64,000 nucleotides of DNA from Promethearchaeota archaeon (GTDB taxonomy: Archaea > Asgardarchaeota > Lokiarchaeia > Sigyniarchaeales > SOKP01): the NCBI GenBank assembly GCA_019058245.1, contig JAHPZJ010000026.1, positions 21,291 through 85,290 on the forward strand. Direction: 5' to 3'. Positions 28,502-38,037 of the stretch are shown in pieces (the stretch's first letter is position 1; the number at the start of each line of letters is the position of its first letter). Made by a program: the position numbers and the translations under genes. A model generated the notes under the pieces. It made no database searches and was not told the DNA's origin. It saw only the letters and a program-made list of their open reading frames with translations.

Positions 28502-29917
28502 ATGGAAAAAGCGAATTCTCATAAAAAAATAATTCAATTAATAAAAAATTCGAATGATGAATTTATTGAAAACGAATTACGCCCATTTTTAAGAATTCCA
28601 AGTTATACACTTAATCAGGAAGGTATTAAGCAAACTAAAAACTTTCTAGTTTCTTATATCTCCGAATTTTGCGAAGATATAAAGGAATTTAAAGGTGAAA
28701 TTAATCCTTTAATCATTGCTAACGTTGAAGGAAAAATCAAAAATCCATTACTAATTTATATGATGTATGATACTCAGCCTATTAGTCAAGAAAATGAATG
28801 GCTTAGTAAACCTTTTGATGCAGATATTAAGATCTTATCATCTCCACTTGAGGAATTGGGCAATTGTATTATAGCTAGAGGAGCATACAATTCAAAATCT
28901 CCATTATTATGTTTTCTAAATATAATTAAAATTTTAAAAAATCAGAAAACTCTTCCTATCTCTTTATTACTACTATTTGATGGTGATGAAGAAAATGGCT
29001 CACCTTCTTTATTAAAATTCATTGAAAATGAGAAATATAAAAAAATTTTTAAAAATTGTAGAGATGCATATTATCCTGCCAATAAACAAGATCTCAAACA
29101 AAAGTCGGTATTAAAATTAGGTTATAAAGGAATTTTATCATTGACAATAAAAATTTCATCAGAAAATAAAGAACCGCATTCCGCATTTAGTGGAATGATT
29201 CCTAATCCCGCCATCGATTTAATTTCTCTACTTAATACCATTTATTCTAATAATCAATTCAATATTGATAGTTTGAGACATGTTTATATACCTACAAGTG
29301 AAGAACAATCTCTGTTGGAAGATCTCTATAAGAAAATTAACATTGAAGATATAAAAAAAAAAGCTGGTATAATACAAACGATTGAAAAAGATCCTAAGAA
29401 AGCATTCACTAATTATCTGTTTAATCCCACTTTTAATATATCTACCTTAAAATCGGGATTTTTAGAAGAAGGAATAAAAAATTATGTACCTAATCAAGCT
29501 ATATGTAATATCGATATTAGATTTGCTCACGATATTTCAAATAAAATAATTTTTAAGGAAATTAAGGACAAGATTGAGATTTTTGCTAATAGGACAAATT
29601 CTCAAATTGAAATATCTAAAAATATTGGATATGATAGGTCTCGAGTAAGGATTAATTCTCCTCTTGTTAAGAGTCTTATTAAAAGCGCAGAGTCTTTAGG
29701 ATTTTCAACTGAAGTATGGCCTATAAGTGCCGCAGCAGCACCTTTGAGTAAAATTCAAAAAGAATTAGGATTAGATTTTATTACAGGCGGATTAGGGATT
29801 GGGGGGTTCGCCCATTCAGCGAATGAATTTATTCAATATGACTCAATTATTAACACACGAATTTCAAATTATCATTTCCTTAATATATATTCAAATCTTA
29901 TTACACAACAATTATAA
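28502..29917 (+). CDS. M20-family peptidase homologue with altered metal site
   Basis: 471 residues with the full M20 dipeptidase layout. The first metal motif, normally GHYDxQP, reads MMYDTQP (residues 87-93), so the His ligand is Met88. The bridging Asp of RGAxDxKG is Asn130 in RGAYNSKS. The Glu pair in FDGDEENGSP (163-164) and the last His in GFAHSANEFI are kept. The lid domain near 200-310 is present (GYKGILSLTIKISSENKEPHSAFSG). With two ligands replaced it may be inactive or use a different site. It ends 1 base from the convergent DUF362 gene. Confidence 0.8.
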   Translation: MEKANSHKKIIQLIKNSNDEFIENELRPFLRIPSYTLNQEGIKQTKNFLVSYISEFCEDIKEFKGEINPLIIANVEGKIKNPLLIYMMYDTQPISQENEWLSKPFDADIKILSSPLEELGNCIIARGAYNSKSPLLCFLNIIKILKNQKTLPISLLLLFDGDEENGSPSLLKFIENEKYKKIFKNCRDAYYPANKQDLKQKSVLKLGYKGILSLTIKISSENKEPHSAFSGMIPNPAIDLISLLNTIYSNNQFNIDSLRHVYIPTSEEQSLLEDLYKKINIEDIKKKAGIIQTIEKDPKKAFTNYLFNPTFNISTLKSGFLEEGIKNYVPNQAICNIDIRFAHDISNKIIFKEIKDKIEIFANRTNSQIEISKNIGYDRSRVRINSPLVKSLIKSAESLGFSTEVWPISAAAAPLSKIQKELGLDFITGGLGIGGFAHSANEFIQYDSIINTRISNYHFLNIYSNLITQQL

Positions 29918-29918
29918 T

Positions 29919-31085
29919 TCAATCAAATAATCCTGCTATTCCCCTCATTTTTGTTTTTATTGCATTATTAGGACATAATTCCGAACAACATAGACAAGAA
30001 ATGCATTTTTTCCTTAAGAATATAGGATAATTGCCTTTTATAAATTTTATTGCTTCTGCAGGACAAATTTCAGCGCATTGACCACATTTTACGCATCTCT
30101 CCTTTATTAGATTGGGTATTTTTTTTATTATTTTATATCCTACATGTCCCGTCATGAAACTAATAACACTTGTAAAGTTATTTCCAGGGACATTAAATTT
30201 AGGAGTCTGATTCTTAGCCTTTTCAAGTGGAACTCCTAAGATTTCTATTTCCTTCAAATTTCCAACCCCTAATTTTCGGTCCATCGCATTTTTAACATGA
30301 GATACGATTTTTGTTTTAACCTTACCAATTTCCAGCGCTACACAATCTAAAGCTAACTCATCTGTTCCCGCAAGAATTAAATCCCATTGTTTCATCGATC
30401 CTCCTCCTGGACCAAACCTTCCCTCCATTATGTTTTGCAAATCATATATGATCAATCTATTTGGTTTGTTTTTTACAACCCATGAAAAATTATCCGCAAG
30501 AACTTCTCCAAATTGTTCAGCAGTTTTCCCTAATAAATGGTATTGAGCTTTTAGCCCTCCCTGAATAATTCCCCAATAATTTTTAATTGCTCCTGTCATT
30601 GTTGCTTCTATATGAGATTTTAAGCGGGGTAAATTAATTAATATATCACATTCTTTAACAGCCTTAGCAACATGTATTTGTTTCAAACGTAAAGCACCCT
30701 CTATCTTTTCAATTATCGGTGTATCACTTTCGAAATCAACGAGTTTTATACCATATTTCTGACAAATTTCAAGTAAACCAATTTTTTCTCCTACATCAGT
30801 AGCAGATTTTCCCTGTTGTCCCGGAGAATCTCCAACAGAAACATTCTCCATAGAAACTCCCTTCTCCTTCAGATAAGAAATTACACCTTCTACAAAACTT
30901 GGTTGAGTACATGCGTTTTTCTTTGAAGTAAGCAAGTTTGGCTTAAGAAGTATTTGCTTTGAATTTTTAAAATTAAATGATAAATTATCTTCTATTAATT
31001 TAATAGCCTCAACTACTGCTTTAGGAATTGAATCAAAATCTTTTACATTTACAATACTTACTTTAGTTAACATCGTTAGACTCAC
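29919..31085 (-). CDS. DUF362 protein with C-terminal 2[4Fe-4S] ferredoxin domain
   Basis: 388 residues. Residues 1-300 match DUF362 (for example LLKPNLLTSKKNACTQP, VGDSPGQQGKS, INLPRLKSHIEATMTGAIKN and YDLQNIMEGRFGPGG). The C-terminus holds two CxxCxxCxxxCP motifs, CVKCGQCAEICP and CISCLCCSELCP, for two 4Fe-4S clusters. This fusion is common in anaerobic archaea and bacteria. Its electron-transfer partner and reaction are unknown. It lies alone, with a 440-base gap upstream. Confidence 0.88.
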   Translation of the reverse strand: MSLTMLTKVSIVNVKDFDSIPKAVVEAIKLIEDNLSFNFKNSKQILLKPNLLTSKKNACTQPSFVEGVISYLKEKGVSMENVSVGDSPGQQGKSATDVGEKIGLLEICQKYGIKLVDFESDTPIIEKIEGALRLKQIHVAKAVKECDILINLPRLKSHIEATMTGAIKNYWGIIQGGLKAQYHLLGKTAEQFGEVLADNFSWVVKNKPNRLIIYDLQNIMEGRFGPGGGSMKQWDLILAGTDELALDCVALEIGKVKTKIVSHVKNAMDRKLGVGNLKEIEILGVPLEKAKNQTPKFNVPGNNFTSVISFMTGHVGYKIIKKIPNLIKERCVKCGQCAEICPAEAIKFIKGNYPIFLRKKCISCLCCSELCPNNAIKTKMRGIAGLFD

Positions 31086-31525
31086 TAAATCTCTTTTCCA
31101 TAAATATCATAATTAACTTTATTAACCTTGTTTAAAATTATTAAAGAATTTTATAAAATTTTATTTATTTAATAAAAATGGTATTTTATTAGATTATATT
31201 AGTATAAAATAGATTTCTCCTTTAAATTAAAACTTTTGAATCTGGGAAAAAATCTCAGAAGATTAAAAATATATTAGAAAAGAGATAAAAATTAGTTTTT
31301 TCATTTCATCTTTAATCATTATTAGATTAATTTTTCTTTATAATGATTTTTTAATATTTTCAAGTAAAATCTTATTCATTATTATAATTATCTAATAACA
31401 ATTATTTTTATAATTCTAATATATTATATTTATTAAAAAAAAATCTATTATTTCAAAAAAAAGAATTAAGATCTATCTTTTATTATAGATTTAATATATA
31501 TATATTCAAAAAAAATTTTAAACGT
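31086..31525. other. 440-base intergenic region upstream of the Rab-like gene
   Basis: Very AT-rich with no plausible gene on either strand. It contains several A and T tracts and the divergent promoters of the DUF362 gene and the Rab-like GTPase gene. An alternating AT element at about 31493-31506 could be the TATA box of the GTPase gene; no Shine-Dalgarno site is seen before its ATG, which fits a leaderless transcript. Confidence 0.4.
31493..31506 (+). promoter_or_regulatory. Candidate TATA box for the Rab-like GTPase gene
   Basis: The element AATATATATATATT is centred about 26 bases before the ATG at 31526, the distance expected between an archaeal TATA box and its start site. The transcript would then be leaderless, in agreement with the missing ribosome binding site. 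Confidence 0.4.
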
Positions 31526-32068
31526 ATGATAAAACCTTCAAAATTCCTATTTAAGATTGTGTTTTTCGGGGATGGAGGCGTTGGTAAAACTACGCTAATA
31601 AACCGATATTTAACTGGTGTTTTTAGAGGTGATTCGGAAATTACGATAGGAGTTGACTTTCACGTAAAAAAAATCGATATTGATGGAAAACGAGTTAGTT
31701 TGCAAATATGGGATTTTGCTGGTGAAGATAGGTTTAGATTTCTTATGCCTAGCTATGTTGTAGGTGCTGCTGGAGGTATCTTTTTATTTGATATAACAAG
31801 ATACACCAGTCTAAAGAATTTTACCGATTGGATTGAAATTTTTAAGCAAGGTTATAAAGGAGATACAAATCAATACCCAGTTCTTATGGTAGGAAGTAAA
31901 TTAGATCTAGAATATAAAAGAGCAGTTTCTAGGGAAGAAGCGTTTGAATTAGCTAAAAAGAATAATCTTTTTGGTTATCTTGAATGTTCTGCGAAGAGTG
32001 GTGAAAATGTTAAGGATATATTTGAAGAAATTACTAGATTAGCAATGATGAAATCGGGATTATTATAA
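31526..32068 (+). CDS. Rab-like small GTPase
   Basis: A 180-residue Ras-superfamily GTPase, closest in appearance to Rab. G1 is GDGGVGKT (15-22), G2 is TIGVDF (40-45), G3 is WDFAGEDRF (62-70), G4 is SKLD (124-127) and G5 is ECSAK (153-157). The catalytic Gln after DxxG is Glu67 and the Asn of NKxD is Ser124, so hydrolysis or affinity may differ from a canonical Rab. The C-terminus ends in MMKSGLL without cysteine, so there is no prenylation site. Rab-like GTPases of this kind are an Asgard hallmark. Confidence 0.9.
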   Translation: MIKPSKFLFKIVFFGDGGVGKTTLINRYLTGVFRGDSEITIGVDFHVKKIDIDGKRVSLQIWDFAGEDRFRFLMPSYVVGAAGGIFLFDITRYTSLKNFTDWIEIFKQGYKGDTNQYPVLMVGSKLDLEYKRAVSREEAFELAKKNNLFGYLECSAKSGENVKDIFEEITRLAMMKSGLL

Positions 32069-32090
32069 CAAAACCTATAACAAAAATAAA

Positions 32091-32954
32091 TTAATTTTTA
32101 ATAATTTCACTTAAATCATTAATGACTAAATCAGGAATTAAGTTTATATCAAAATTTTCAGAATTTCTTGACTTAATTTTTAAATCTTCAATCATTTTTT
32201 GAGAAGTTACCCCTGTTAATACTGCTATAGATATAATCCCAGCGCGATTTCCTGCCAAAATATCGGTATTCAACCTATCCCCAAAAATACACGCATTTTT
32301 AGCAGATACACGAGTATCATTTAATATCATCTTTATGCCAAATGGTTCGGGTTTTCCAAATATTCTTTCTGGATTCGTATTTGTACAAGTTATTAGAGCA
32401 TTTACCATTGCACCTGATCCAGGTTTGAGTCCCCGGGCAACAGGTAATGTAGAATCTGTATTTGTGGCATAAAATTTAGCTTTTCCTTCTAAAATACATT
32501 TTTGAGCAATTGCTAATTTATGATAGTTAAAATCTCTATCAAGTCCAACAATTACAAAATCAATTTCCTTAATGTTTAATGGTTCAGTAATAATCTTATG
32601 ACCAAATGATTGTAATTCCTCTCGTAAACCTCTCTCTCCAATAACAAAAATTTTCGCATTCCTTTTCAATTTTGTAATTTCCGCAGAAGTAATTGAAGCA
32701 CTTGTATAAAAATCAGAAGCATTAGTATTTATCTTAAATTTTTTTAATTTCTCTACATATGTCTTCCTTGTTGCCGTAGAATTATTAGAGTTATAGATAA
32801 CTCTAATAGATTGTTCTTTAAGTTCATAAATTATTTTGTCTGCGTGAGGGATCAATGCATCCCCTCGGTAAATTACACCATCTAAATCAAATATGGCCAG
32901 TTTTATATTTGAAAGTTTATCAATTAATTTTGGCATAGGGCAAACTAAAACCAT
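32091..32954 (-). CDS. HAD-IIA phosphatase (NagD/4-nitrophenylphosphatase-like)
   Basis: Up to 287 residues. HAD motif I is FDLDGVIYRG, motif II YNSNNS, the cap class C2 lies between, and the C-terminal block is FGKPEPFGIKMIL with CIFGDRLNTDILAGNRAGI, the NagD signature. It dephosphorylates small phosphorylated metabolites such as phosphoglycolate, glycerol phosphate or nucleotides. The first ATG overlaps the upstream gene by 10 bases; a second ATG at 32936 would place it 8 bases after that gene. The two genes are probably co-transcribed. Confidence 0.85.
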   Translation of the reverse strand: MVLVCPMPKLIDKLSNIKLAIFDLDGVIYRGDALIPHADKIIYELKEQSIRVIYNSNNSTATRKTYVEKLKKFKINTNASDFYTSASITSAEITKLKRNAKIFVIGERGLREELQSFGHKIITEPLNIKEIDFVIVGLDRDFNYHKLAIAQKCILEGKAKFYATNTDSTLPVARGLKPGSGAMVNALITCTNTNPERIFGKPEPFGIKMILNDTRVSAKNACIFGDRLNTDILAGNRAGIISIAVLTGVTSQKMIEDLKIKSRNSENFDINLIPDLVINDLSEIIKN

Positions 32955-34093
32955 CCTACTGGTAATCCTAATAAAAATATAAATAATTGTATGCCTATAG
33001 GTATAAAAATCGGATTTAAAATATTATCAGCCACATATTTTGGAAAATAATCAGTAATGAAGAAAATGATAGCCCCGATTATTGCATAGATGGGGCCTAC
33101 GAGAATTAAACCGATGACATATGCTACAATCATTCCTGCTAAAAATCCTTCAATGGATTTAGTATCCTTACTTCTTACAGTCACTTTATGCTTTCCATAC
33201 CTTTTTCCAATTAAAGCTGCTGCTGCGTCCGAAAGACATGCTATAAGAAGCCCTGCAAAGAAAGCCAAGATAACTATTATCTTTGCCATATAAAGCATAT
33301 ATGAAAAGATGATTCCCGTAAGAATATATATTTGTGGTCCAGTTGCATTTATCTCTTTATTTCTTAACATAGAATGTGTTAAATAGTTGAAAACTGAGTA
33401 TTCTGGGCCCCATATAATTCTAATAATGTCAGATATTATTGCAAACATTAATGAACCAATTAATCCCATCATTATTAGATAATCTATAGCTTGAAAGTCT
33501 CCTGAACTAAATGGATATAACGAAAGTGGACCCCATATAATTTCATAAACTGGAGGAAATTGATTGAATACAACGATTACAGTATCATTAATTATACGAG
33601 CTATTGGATGCAGAAGTGTAAAAAAACCGAAATAACCTAAAATAAGGAGAAAACCCATCAAATGAAAGCTTTTTCTTATCATTTCTTTTTTAACAGGTAA
33701 TTCTTCACGATATGGGCTTGTATTAGATAGTTTTTCGATATACCGTTGTAAAGAATGTTTTTTTCCTACATTACTCTCCACTTTATTTTTATCAAAATCC
33801 ATTTTCTTTATTAATTTCTTAACTATCGTAAAAAAGATAAAATTGATCATTAAATTAATCCAAATCCACCATACCATAAACCCATTATATGGATATGGAA
33901 AAAATCTAACAAGAGAATTATAATATCCAAAAATTAAAAAACAAACTCCACAAATTATTGTAGAAATTCCCCCATATCTATTTTTTCCTTTAAATCCCTT
34001 TCGACCAATATAAATCATTATAATCATTAAAATAAAGAAAGAAAGAGATAATGTTATATTATAAAGATTATCTATAACAGCCCAATAGTCCAT
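32945..34093 (-). CDS. Dolichol/phytol kinase-like membrane protein (SEC59 type)
   Basis: 382 residues with about ten membrane spans. The CTP-dependent lipid kinase signatures are visible: EMIRKSFHLMGF (RKxxH), ACLSDAAAALIGKRYGKHKV (SDxxAAxxGxxxG), KDTKSIEGFLAG (KSxEG) and ADNILNP. Such enzymes phosphorylate polyprenols, phytol or diacylglycerol. In archaea the product could be dolichyl phosphate for glycosylation or recycled geranylgeraniol. The downstream gene is a NagD-type phosphatase. Confidence 0.78.
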   Translation of the reverse strand: MDYWAVIDNLYNITLSLSFFILMIIMIYIGRKGFKGKNRYGGISTIICGVCFLIFGYYNSLVRFFPYPYNGFMVWWIWINLMINFIFFTIVKKLIKKMDFDKNKVESNVGKKHSLQRYIEKLSNTSPYREELPVKKEMIRKSFHLMGFLLILGYFGFFTLLHPIARIINDTVIVVFNQFPPVYEIIWGPLSLYPFSSGDFQAIDYLIMMGLIGSLMFAIISDIIRIIWGPEYSVFNYLTHSMLRNKEINATGPQIYILTGIIFSYMLYMAKIIVILAFFAGLLIACLSDAAAALIGKRYGKHKVTVRSKDTKSIEGFLAGMIVAYVIGLILVGPIYAIIGAIIFFITDYFPKYVADNILNPIFIPIGIQLFIFLLGLPVGWF

Positions 34094-34158
34094 GATTAAT
34101 TCAATATAGAATTTTCTTAATTAAATAAATAATTAATAATCTAATAATTATTTTAGCT

Positions 34159-35217
34159 TTGATAATGACTCCTCAAAATAATAATTTCGTTAATGTATTA
34201 TTAAAAGAATCACACTCACCCATTCCAATATATTGCACTGGATACCCTGAGATAGAATTTATCGATAAATATATCAAATGTTATAAAATAGAAACTAACG
34301 ATAAGGAGCATTTGTTAAATTTTAAAAATTATGATATCATTAAAAAAATGGGCTTTGATGCTATTTCTCTCTGGGATTTTCGACGGGGAGAAGGTGGGTA
34401 TTTATTAGATGATCAGAGAAAAGTAGATGGATGGGGACGAATTTATAAAAGAGATTGGTATTCATGGGATGGCGTTTTTAAAGATGAGAAAACTTTAGAA
34501 GATTGGCAGTATTTAAAAATTCCCTCTAAAGAAAAATTAAAAAATTTAAAAGACTTTTTAGCTAAGGAAAAACAGGATTTAGCATACGTTATCTCATTAC
34601 CCGGTCTTTTTGAAAAAACTTGGCAATCAATGGGGTTTTATTATTTCGCTAAATGCCTAAAGAAAAATATTAAATTTGTGGAAAGTGTAGTTTCATTTTT
34701 CTCGGATTATCTGCAGAAATTAATTAGAGCACTTCAAAGTACTGGAGTTGAAAATTTTTTAATAGCTGACGACTATGGTTATAAAAATAGAACTTTTATT
34801 TCTAAAGAAAGATGGCTTCATCTATTTTTTGAAAAATATAATAACATTGTTAACATTATTCAAAAAGAAAAACAGAATTTAATATTACATTCTGATGGGT
34901 ATATCTCTGAAATGATTAGAATATTTATAGATTTAGGATTTAATGGCGTTCAAAGCCTAGAACCTAATTCGGGAGTAGATATTTTTTCTCTTTTTAAAAA
35001 ATTTAAAGATCAGATCTGCTTTATTGGTAATTTAGATATCTCTCTATTATCTTTTGGAACTCCAGAACAGGTAAGAAATTATATTATTAAATTAATTAAA
35101 AAATCAAAAAAATATAATTGTTTTTTAGCAATTTCTCCAACACAACAAATTAATTCAAAATGTAAGTCTGATAATATAAAGACAATGATAGAAACAACTA
35201 AAAATTTTTATTCATAA
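34159..35217 (+). CDS. Uroporphyrinogen decarboxylase/methyltransferase family protein
   Basis: 352 residues of the URO-D superfamily, which contains haem decarboxylases and cobamide methyltransferases such as MtbA. Family blocks include SLPGLFEKTWQSMGF, LIADDYGYKNRTFIS (the DD/DxG region), LHSDGYISEMI, LGFNGVQSLEP and CFIGNLDISLLSFGTPEQV. It reads as a methyltransferase-like member, because arginines of true HemE are not evident. The terminal stretch is duplicated downstream at 35738-35923. Confidence 0.75.
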   Translation: MIMTPQNNNFVNVLLKESHSPIPIYCTGYPEIEFIDKYIKCYKIETNDKEHLLNFKNYDIIKKMGFDAISLWDFRRGEGGYLLDDQRKVDGWGRIYKRDWYSWDGVFKDEKTLEDWQYLKIPSKEKLKNLKDFLAKEKQDLAYVISLPGLFEKTWQSMGFYYFAKCLKKNIKFVESVVSFFSDYLQKLIRALQSTGVENFLIADDYGYKNRTFISKERWLHLFFEKYNNIVNIIQKEKQNLILHSDGYISEMIRIFIDLGFNGVQSLEPNSGVDIFSLFKKFKDQICFIGNLDISLLSFGTPEQVRNYIIKLIKKSKKYNCFLAISPTQQINSKCKSDNIKTMIETTKNFYS

Positions 35218-35314
35218 TTTAAAAAGGAACTAATATAGTTATATATATTAACAATCTTATATTTTTTTAAGTTGTATTTAATTCAGAAATTCAATTATAG
35301 AAAGGATTATTATC

Positions 35315-35731
35315 ATGATTATATCTAAAAACGAGATAAATATCCTCGCTATTGTTAACATAATTTTAGTATTTGTATATTGGATAATTGATATTTTACA
35401 TATAATTTTTAGTTCTTTGGATTTTTTTATTCCTATTCCACCATTTTATTTTATATTCATGTTTGCTTCTTCATTGTTAGTATTTCTTAAACATGTAGAA
35501 GCTGCGGTGACATTACAAATAGTGGGAAGTATTATACATATATTCGGAACTTTAGGTTTAGTAGGCGTTTATTCGGCGTTTTCGAACCAAACTTTTTTGG
35601 AATATATATTGAATAATCCATTAAGTATATATTCAATTTTTTTAATTTTTGGATTTTGGATTATTGTTGTTGGATTTATAATATTCTTAAGAAATCAAAA
35701 TCCTCCTTTAGATCAATATACATCAATTTGA
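35315..35731 (+). CDS. Small four-span membrane protein, unknown
   Basis: 138 residues with four hydrophobic spans (about 8-30, 42-60, 68-90, 108-128) and hardly any polar domain. It has an ATG start preceded by AGAAAGGATT. No family is recognised. It is placed between the UroD-family gene and a duplicated fragment of that gene's 3' end, as if it had been part of, or inserted into, a local duplication. Confidence 0.6.
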   Translation: MIISKNEINILAIVNIILVFVYWIIDILHIIFSSLDFFIPIPPFYFIFMFASSLLVFLKHVEAAVTLQIVGSIIHIFGTLGLVGVYSAFSNQTFLEYILNNPLSIYSIFLIFGFWIIVVGFIIFLRNQNPPLDQYTSI

Positions 35732-35737
35732 AAAAAT

Positions 35738-35923
35738 AATCTTAATATCTCTTTTCTAGCATTTGAAATCCCATATCAAGTAAAGCAATCTATTATCAAA
35801 TTGATAAAAAAGTCAAAAAAGTATAATTGCTTTTTAGCTATTTCTCCAACACAACAAATTAATCAACACTGTATACTCCAAAATATTAATGCCATGATAG
35901 AAACCACTAAAATATTTAAATAA
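35738..35923 (+). pseudogene. Duplicated 3' fragment of a UroD-family gene
   Basis: The frame reads NLNISFLAFEIPYQVKQSII and continues to LIKKSKKYNCFLAISPTQQI, NAMIETTKIFK and a TAA at 35921-35923. It aligns colinearly with the last 60 codons of the gene at 34159-35217 (NLDISLLSFGTPEQVRNYII and so on), with substitutions throughout. There is no start codon or N-terminal part, so this is the remnant of a tandem paralogue whose 5' portion was deleted, probably when the membrane gene 35315-35731 came to lie between the copies. Confidence 0.88.
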
Positions 35924-36145
35924 TAATTATGATAATTACTACAAATAGAGACTTTTTAAAAATAATAACAGTTCTTAAGGTATTTTTTTACAAAAATTTC
36001 AAAAATTAATTAATAAAGAAATAATAATATAATTTATTAGAATTTACAAAATAAAAAAAAATAAATAAAATTAAAATAAGTTAATTATATCTAATATTAT
36101 ATAAGGAAATATACCTTTCGTATATCCTCAAAATTATTAAAAAAA

Positions 36146-36523
36146 ATGATGAATTTGGAACCAACTACTGAGAACTTAGATGATATATTGAAAAAACTGC
36201 TAGCAGCAATACCAGAAGTAAAAGCTGCTGCAATTGTTTCTGCTGAGGGTTTACCCATCGCATCCGCATTACCTCAAGGAGTAGATGAGACGAGGATAGC
36301 CGCTATGACTGCTGCATTACTCTCCTTAGCTGAAAGGTCAGTTATCGAGATGGAGAAAGGTGAGTTCGATCAATTATATGTTAAGGGGAGCGACGGGTAC
36401 CTTTTAGTCTTACAAGCTGGTCCCAATGCTGTATTAACTGTTTCTACAACGAAAGATGTACGATTGGGCTTAATATTTTTAGACTGTAAACGAACCTGCG
36501 AAAAGATCGCAAAATTAATCTAA
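36146..36523 (+). CDS. Roadblock/LC7 domain protein (MglB-like)
   Basis: 125 residues of textbook roadblock sequence: LDDILKKLLAAIPEVKAAAI, VSAEGLPIASALP, ETRIAAMTAALLSLAERSVIE and GYLLVLQAGPNAVLTVST. The domain dimerises and acts as a GTPase co-regulator. The codon usage is a little richer in G and C than in its neighbours. It has no GTPase gene beside it; the nearest is the Rab-like gene at 31526. A TATA-like TTATATAA near 36096 may be its promoter. Confidence 0.9.
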   Translation: MMNLEPTTENLDDILKKLLAAIPEVKAAAIVSAEGLPIASALPQGVDETRIAAMTAALLSLAERSVIEMEKGEFDQLYVKGSDGYLLVLQAGPNAVLTVSTTKDVRLGLIFLDCKRTCEKIAKLI

Positions 36524-36670
36524 TTAAATTACAATCACATTTTCACTTTTTGAGATTTTTTAATAAATTTTATCATATTTCTCCAATTCTTTTTATGAAA
36601 AAAGCCTTAAATTGGTCTTAATAAAATACAATTTAAATAGATATGTATATTATAATCTTTTGAGATCTAA

Positions 36671-36949
36671 ATGCCAAAAAAAATATGGAAGTACCCAATT
36701 AATACTCAGGAAGTAAATTTTGTACTTGAAATGCCAGAAGGAGCGAAACTATTAAACTTTGATGTTCAAAGAGGTATTCCTACATTATGGGTATTAGTAA
36801 ATCCAAATAATAAGTATGAGAATAGATTTTTCCGATTTATTGGTACTGGAGATATTATCGAAGAAGAAGATGATTTAAACTTTATTGGGACAATCCAAAT
36901 GGCTGATGGTACCCTAATTTTTCATTTATTTGAGGACATAAAAGATTAA
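36671..36949 (+). CDS. Small DUF7352-like protein
   Basis: 92 residues, compact and beta-rich: IWKYPINTQEVNFVLEMPEG, AKLLNFDVQRGIPTLWVLVN and FRFIGTGDIIEE. This arrangement resembles a small uncharacterised family also found in phages (the pattern of KYPL..., QVQxGxPxLWALV and GTG). The role is unknown. It stands alone between the roadblock gene and the convergent aldolase gene. Confidence 0.6.
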   Translation: MPKKIWKYPINTQEVNFVLEMPEGAKLLNFDVQRGIPTLWVLVNPNNKYENRFFRFIGTGDIIEEEDDLNFIGTIQMADGTLIFHLFEDIKD

Positions 36950-37017
36950 AACATAATGACAAAAAAAAAAAGATATTCAAATTCCTTTTACATGCTTTCT
37001 TCTTAATATCACTAGAA

Positions 37018-37821
37018 CTATAGATTTAATTCTTTTATTACTTCATTTACTTCATAATTTTCATGGACAATCATATACAGACCTTTAACAAATTTCGTAG
37101 GATCATCTGCTTGAAAAACATTTCTCCCATATGCAACACCAGCTCCTCCTACCTCTATTGATTGTTTGGTTATTTCCAAGATTCCTTTAATATCTTTTTT
37201 TTCTCCTCCTGCAATTATGACTGGAGCCATACACCCATCAACAACTTCTTTAAAAGAGTCCGGATCACCGGTCCAATTTGTTTTTACGATATCTGCTCCT
37301 AATTCCGCTGCGATTCTTGCAACTATCTTAACTAATTCGACATCATGCTCATTTTCTATATTTTCACCTCGTGGGTACATCATAGCTATGAGTGGCATTC
37401 CAAGATCTCTACATTCTCTTGATACACTTCCTAGTATTTCAAGCATTTCGGGATCTGATTTGGTTCCAATATTAATATGGATTGAAACTCCATCTGCCCC
37501 AAATTTGACTGCCTCTAGCACTGAATTTACCAAAATTTTATAATTTGAATCAGGACTTAATGCAGTTGAACCTGATAAATGCAGAATTAAGCCAATATCT
37601 GGACCATAACCCCTATGGGCATATAAAGGGATGCCAACATGTCCTAAAACAGCGTTAGCACCACCTAGAGCTACTTTATTTACTATCTCACCTAAGCCTT
37701 TATCGAGTCCCTTAATAGGGCCCAAAGTTAATCCATGATCCATTGCTATTATAATAGTCCTTTTTGTCTCTCTATTGATTATTCTTTCTAACCTAATTTT
37801 TTTACCTATATATCCAGACAT
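37018..37821 (-). CDS. DhnA-type class I aldolase, probable ADH synthase
   Basis: 267 residues of the archaeal class I fructose-bisphosphate aldolase/2-amino-3,7-dideoxy-D-threo-hept-6-ulosonate (ADH) synthase family. Blocks are TIIIAMDHGLTLGPI, VLGHVGIPLYAHRGYG, GADGVSIHINIGTKSD, PLIAMMYPRG, IVKTNWTGDP with the Schiff-base Lys, and VIIAGGEKKD. ADH synthase opens the archaeal route to dehydroquinate for aromatic amino acids; FBP aldolase is the alternative. Sequence details favour ADH synthase, but the call stays open. Confidence 0.8.
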   Translation of the reverse strand: MSGYIGKKIRLERIINRETKRTIIIAMDHGLTLGPIKGLDKGLGEIVNKVALGGANAVLGHVGIPLYAHRGYGPDIGLILHLSGSTALSPDSNYKILVNSVLEAVKFGADGVSIHINIGTKSDPEMLEILGSVSRECRDLGMPLIAMMYPRGENIENEHDVELVKIVARIAAELGADIVKTNWTGDPDSFKEVVDGCMAPVIIAGGEKKDIKGILEITKQSIEVGGAGVAYGRNVFQADDPTKFVKGLYMIVHENYEVNEVIKELNL

Positions 37822-38037
37822 TTTAAATTCAACTCATATTTAAATTCCATCAGTAAAGAATATTAAAAAAAGTATTAGTATCTTTAATAACTCTCTCTTT
37901 TCAATTTTAAGTTTAGTACTAAAATTAATTATTTTTCAGATTTATATTAAAGCAAAACCACAAACTATTAATTTTTTATTTCATTTGTACAATTACTAAA
38001 CTTCAATAAAATTCACAAATTATGCGGTTATATTCAT

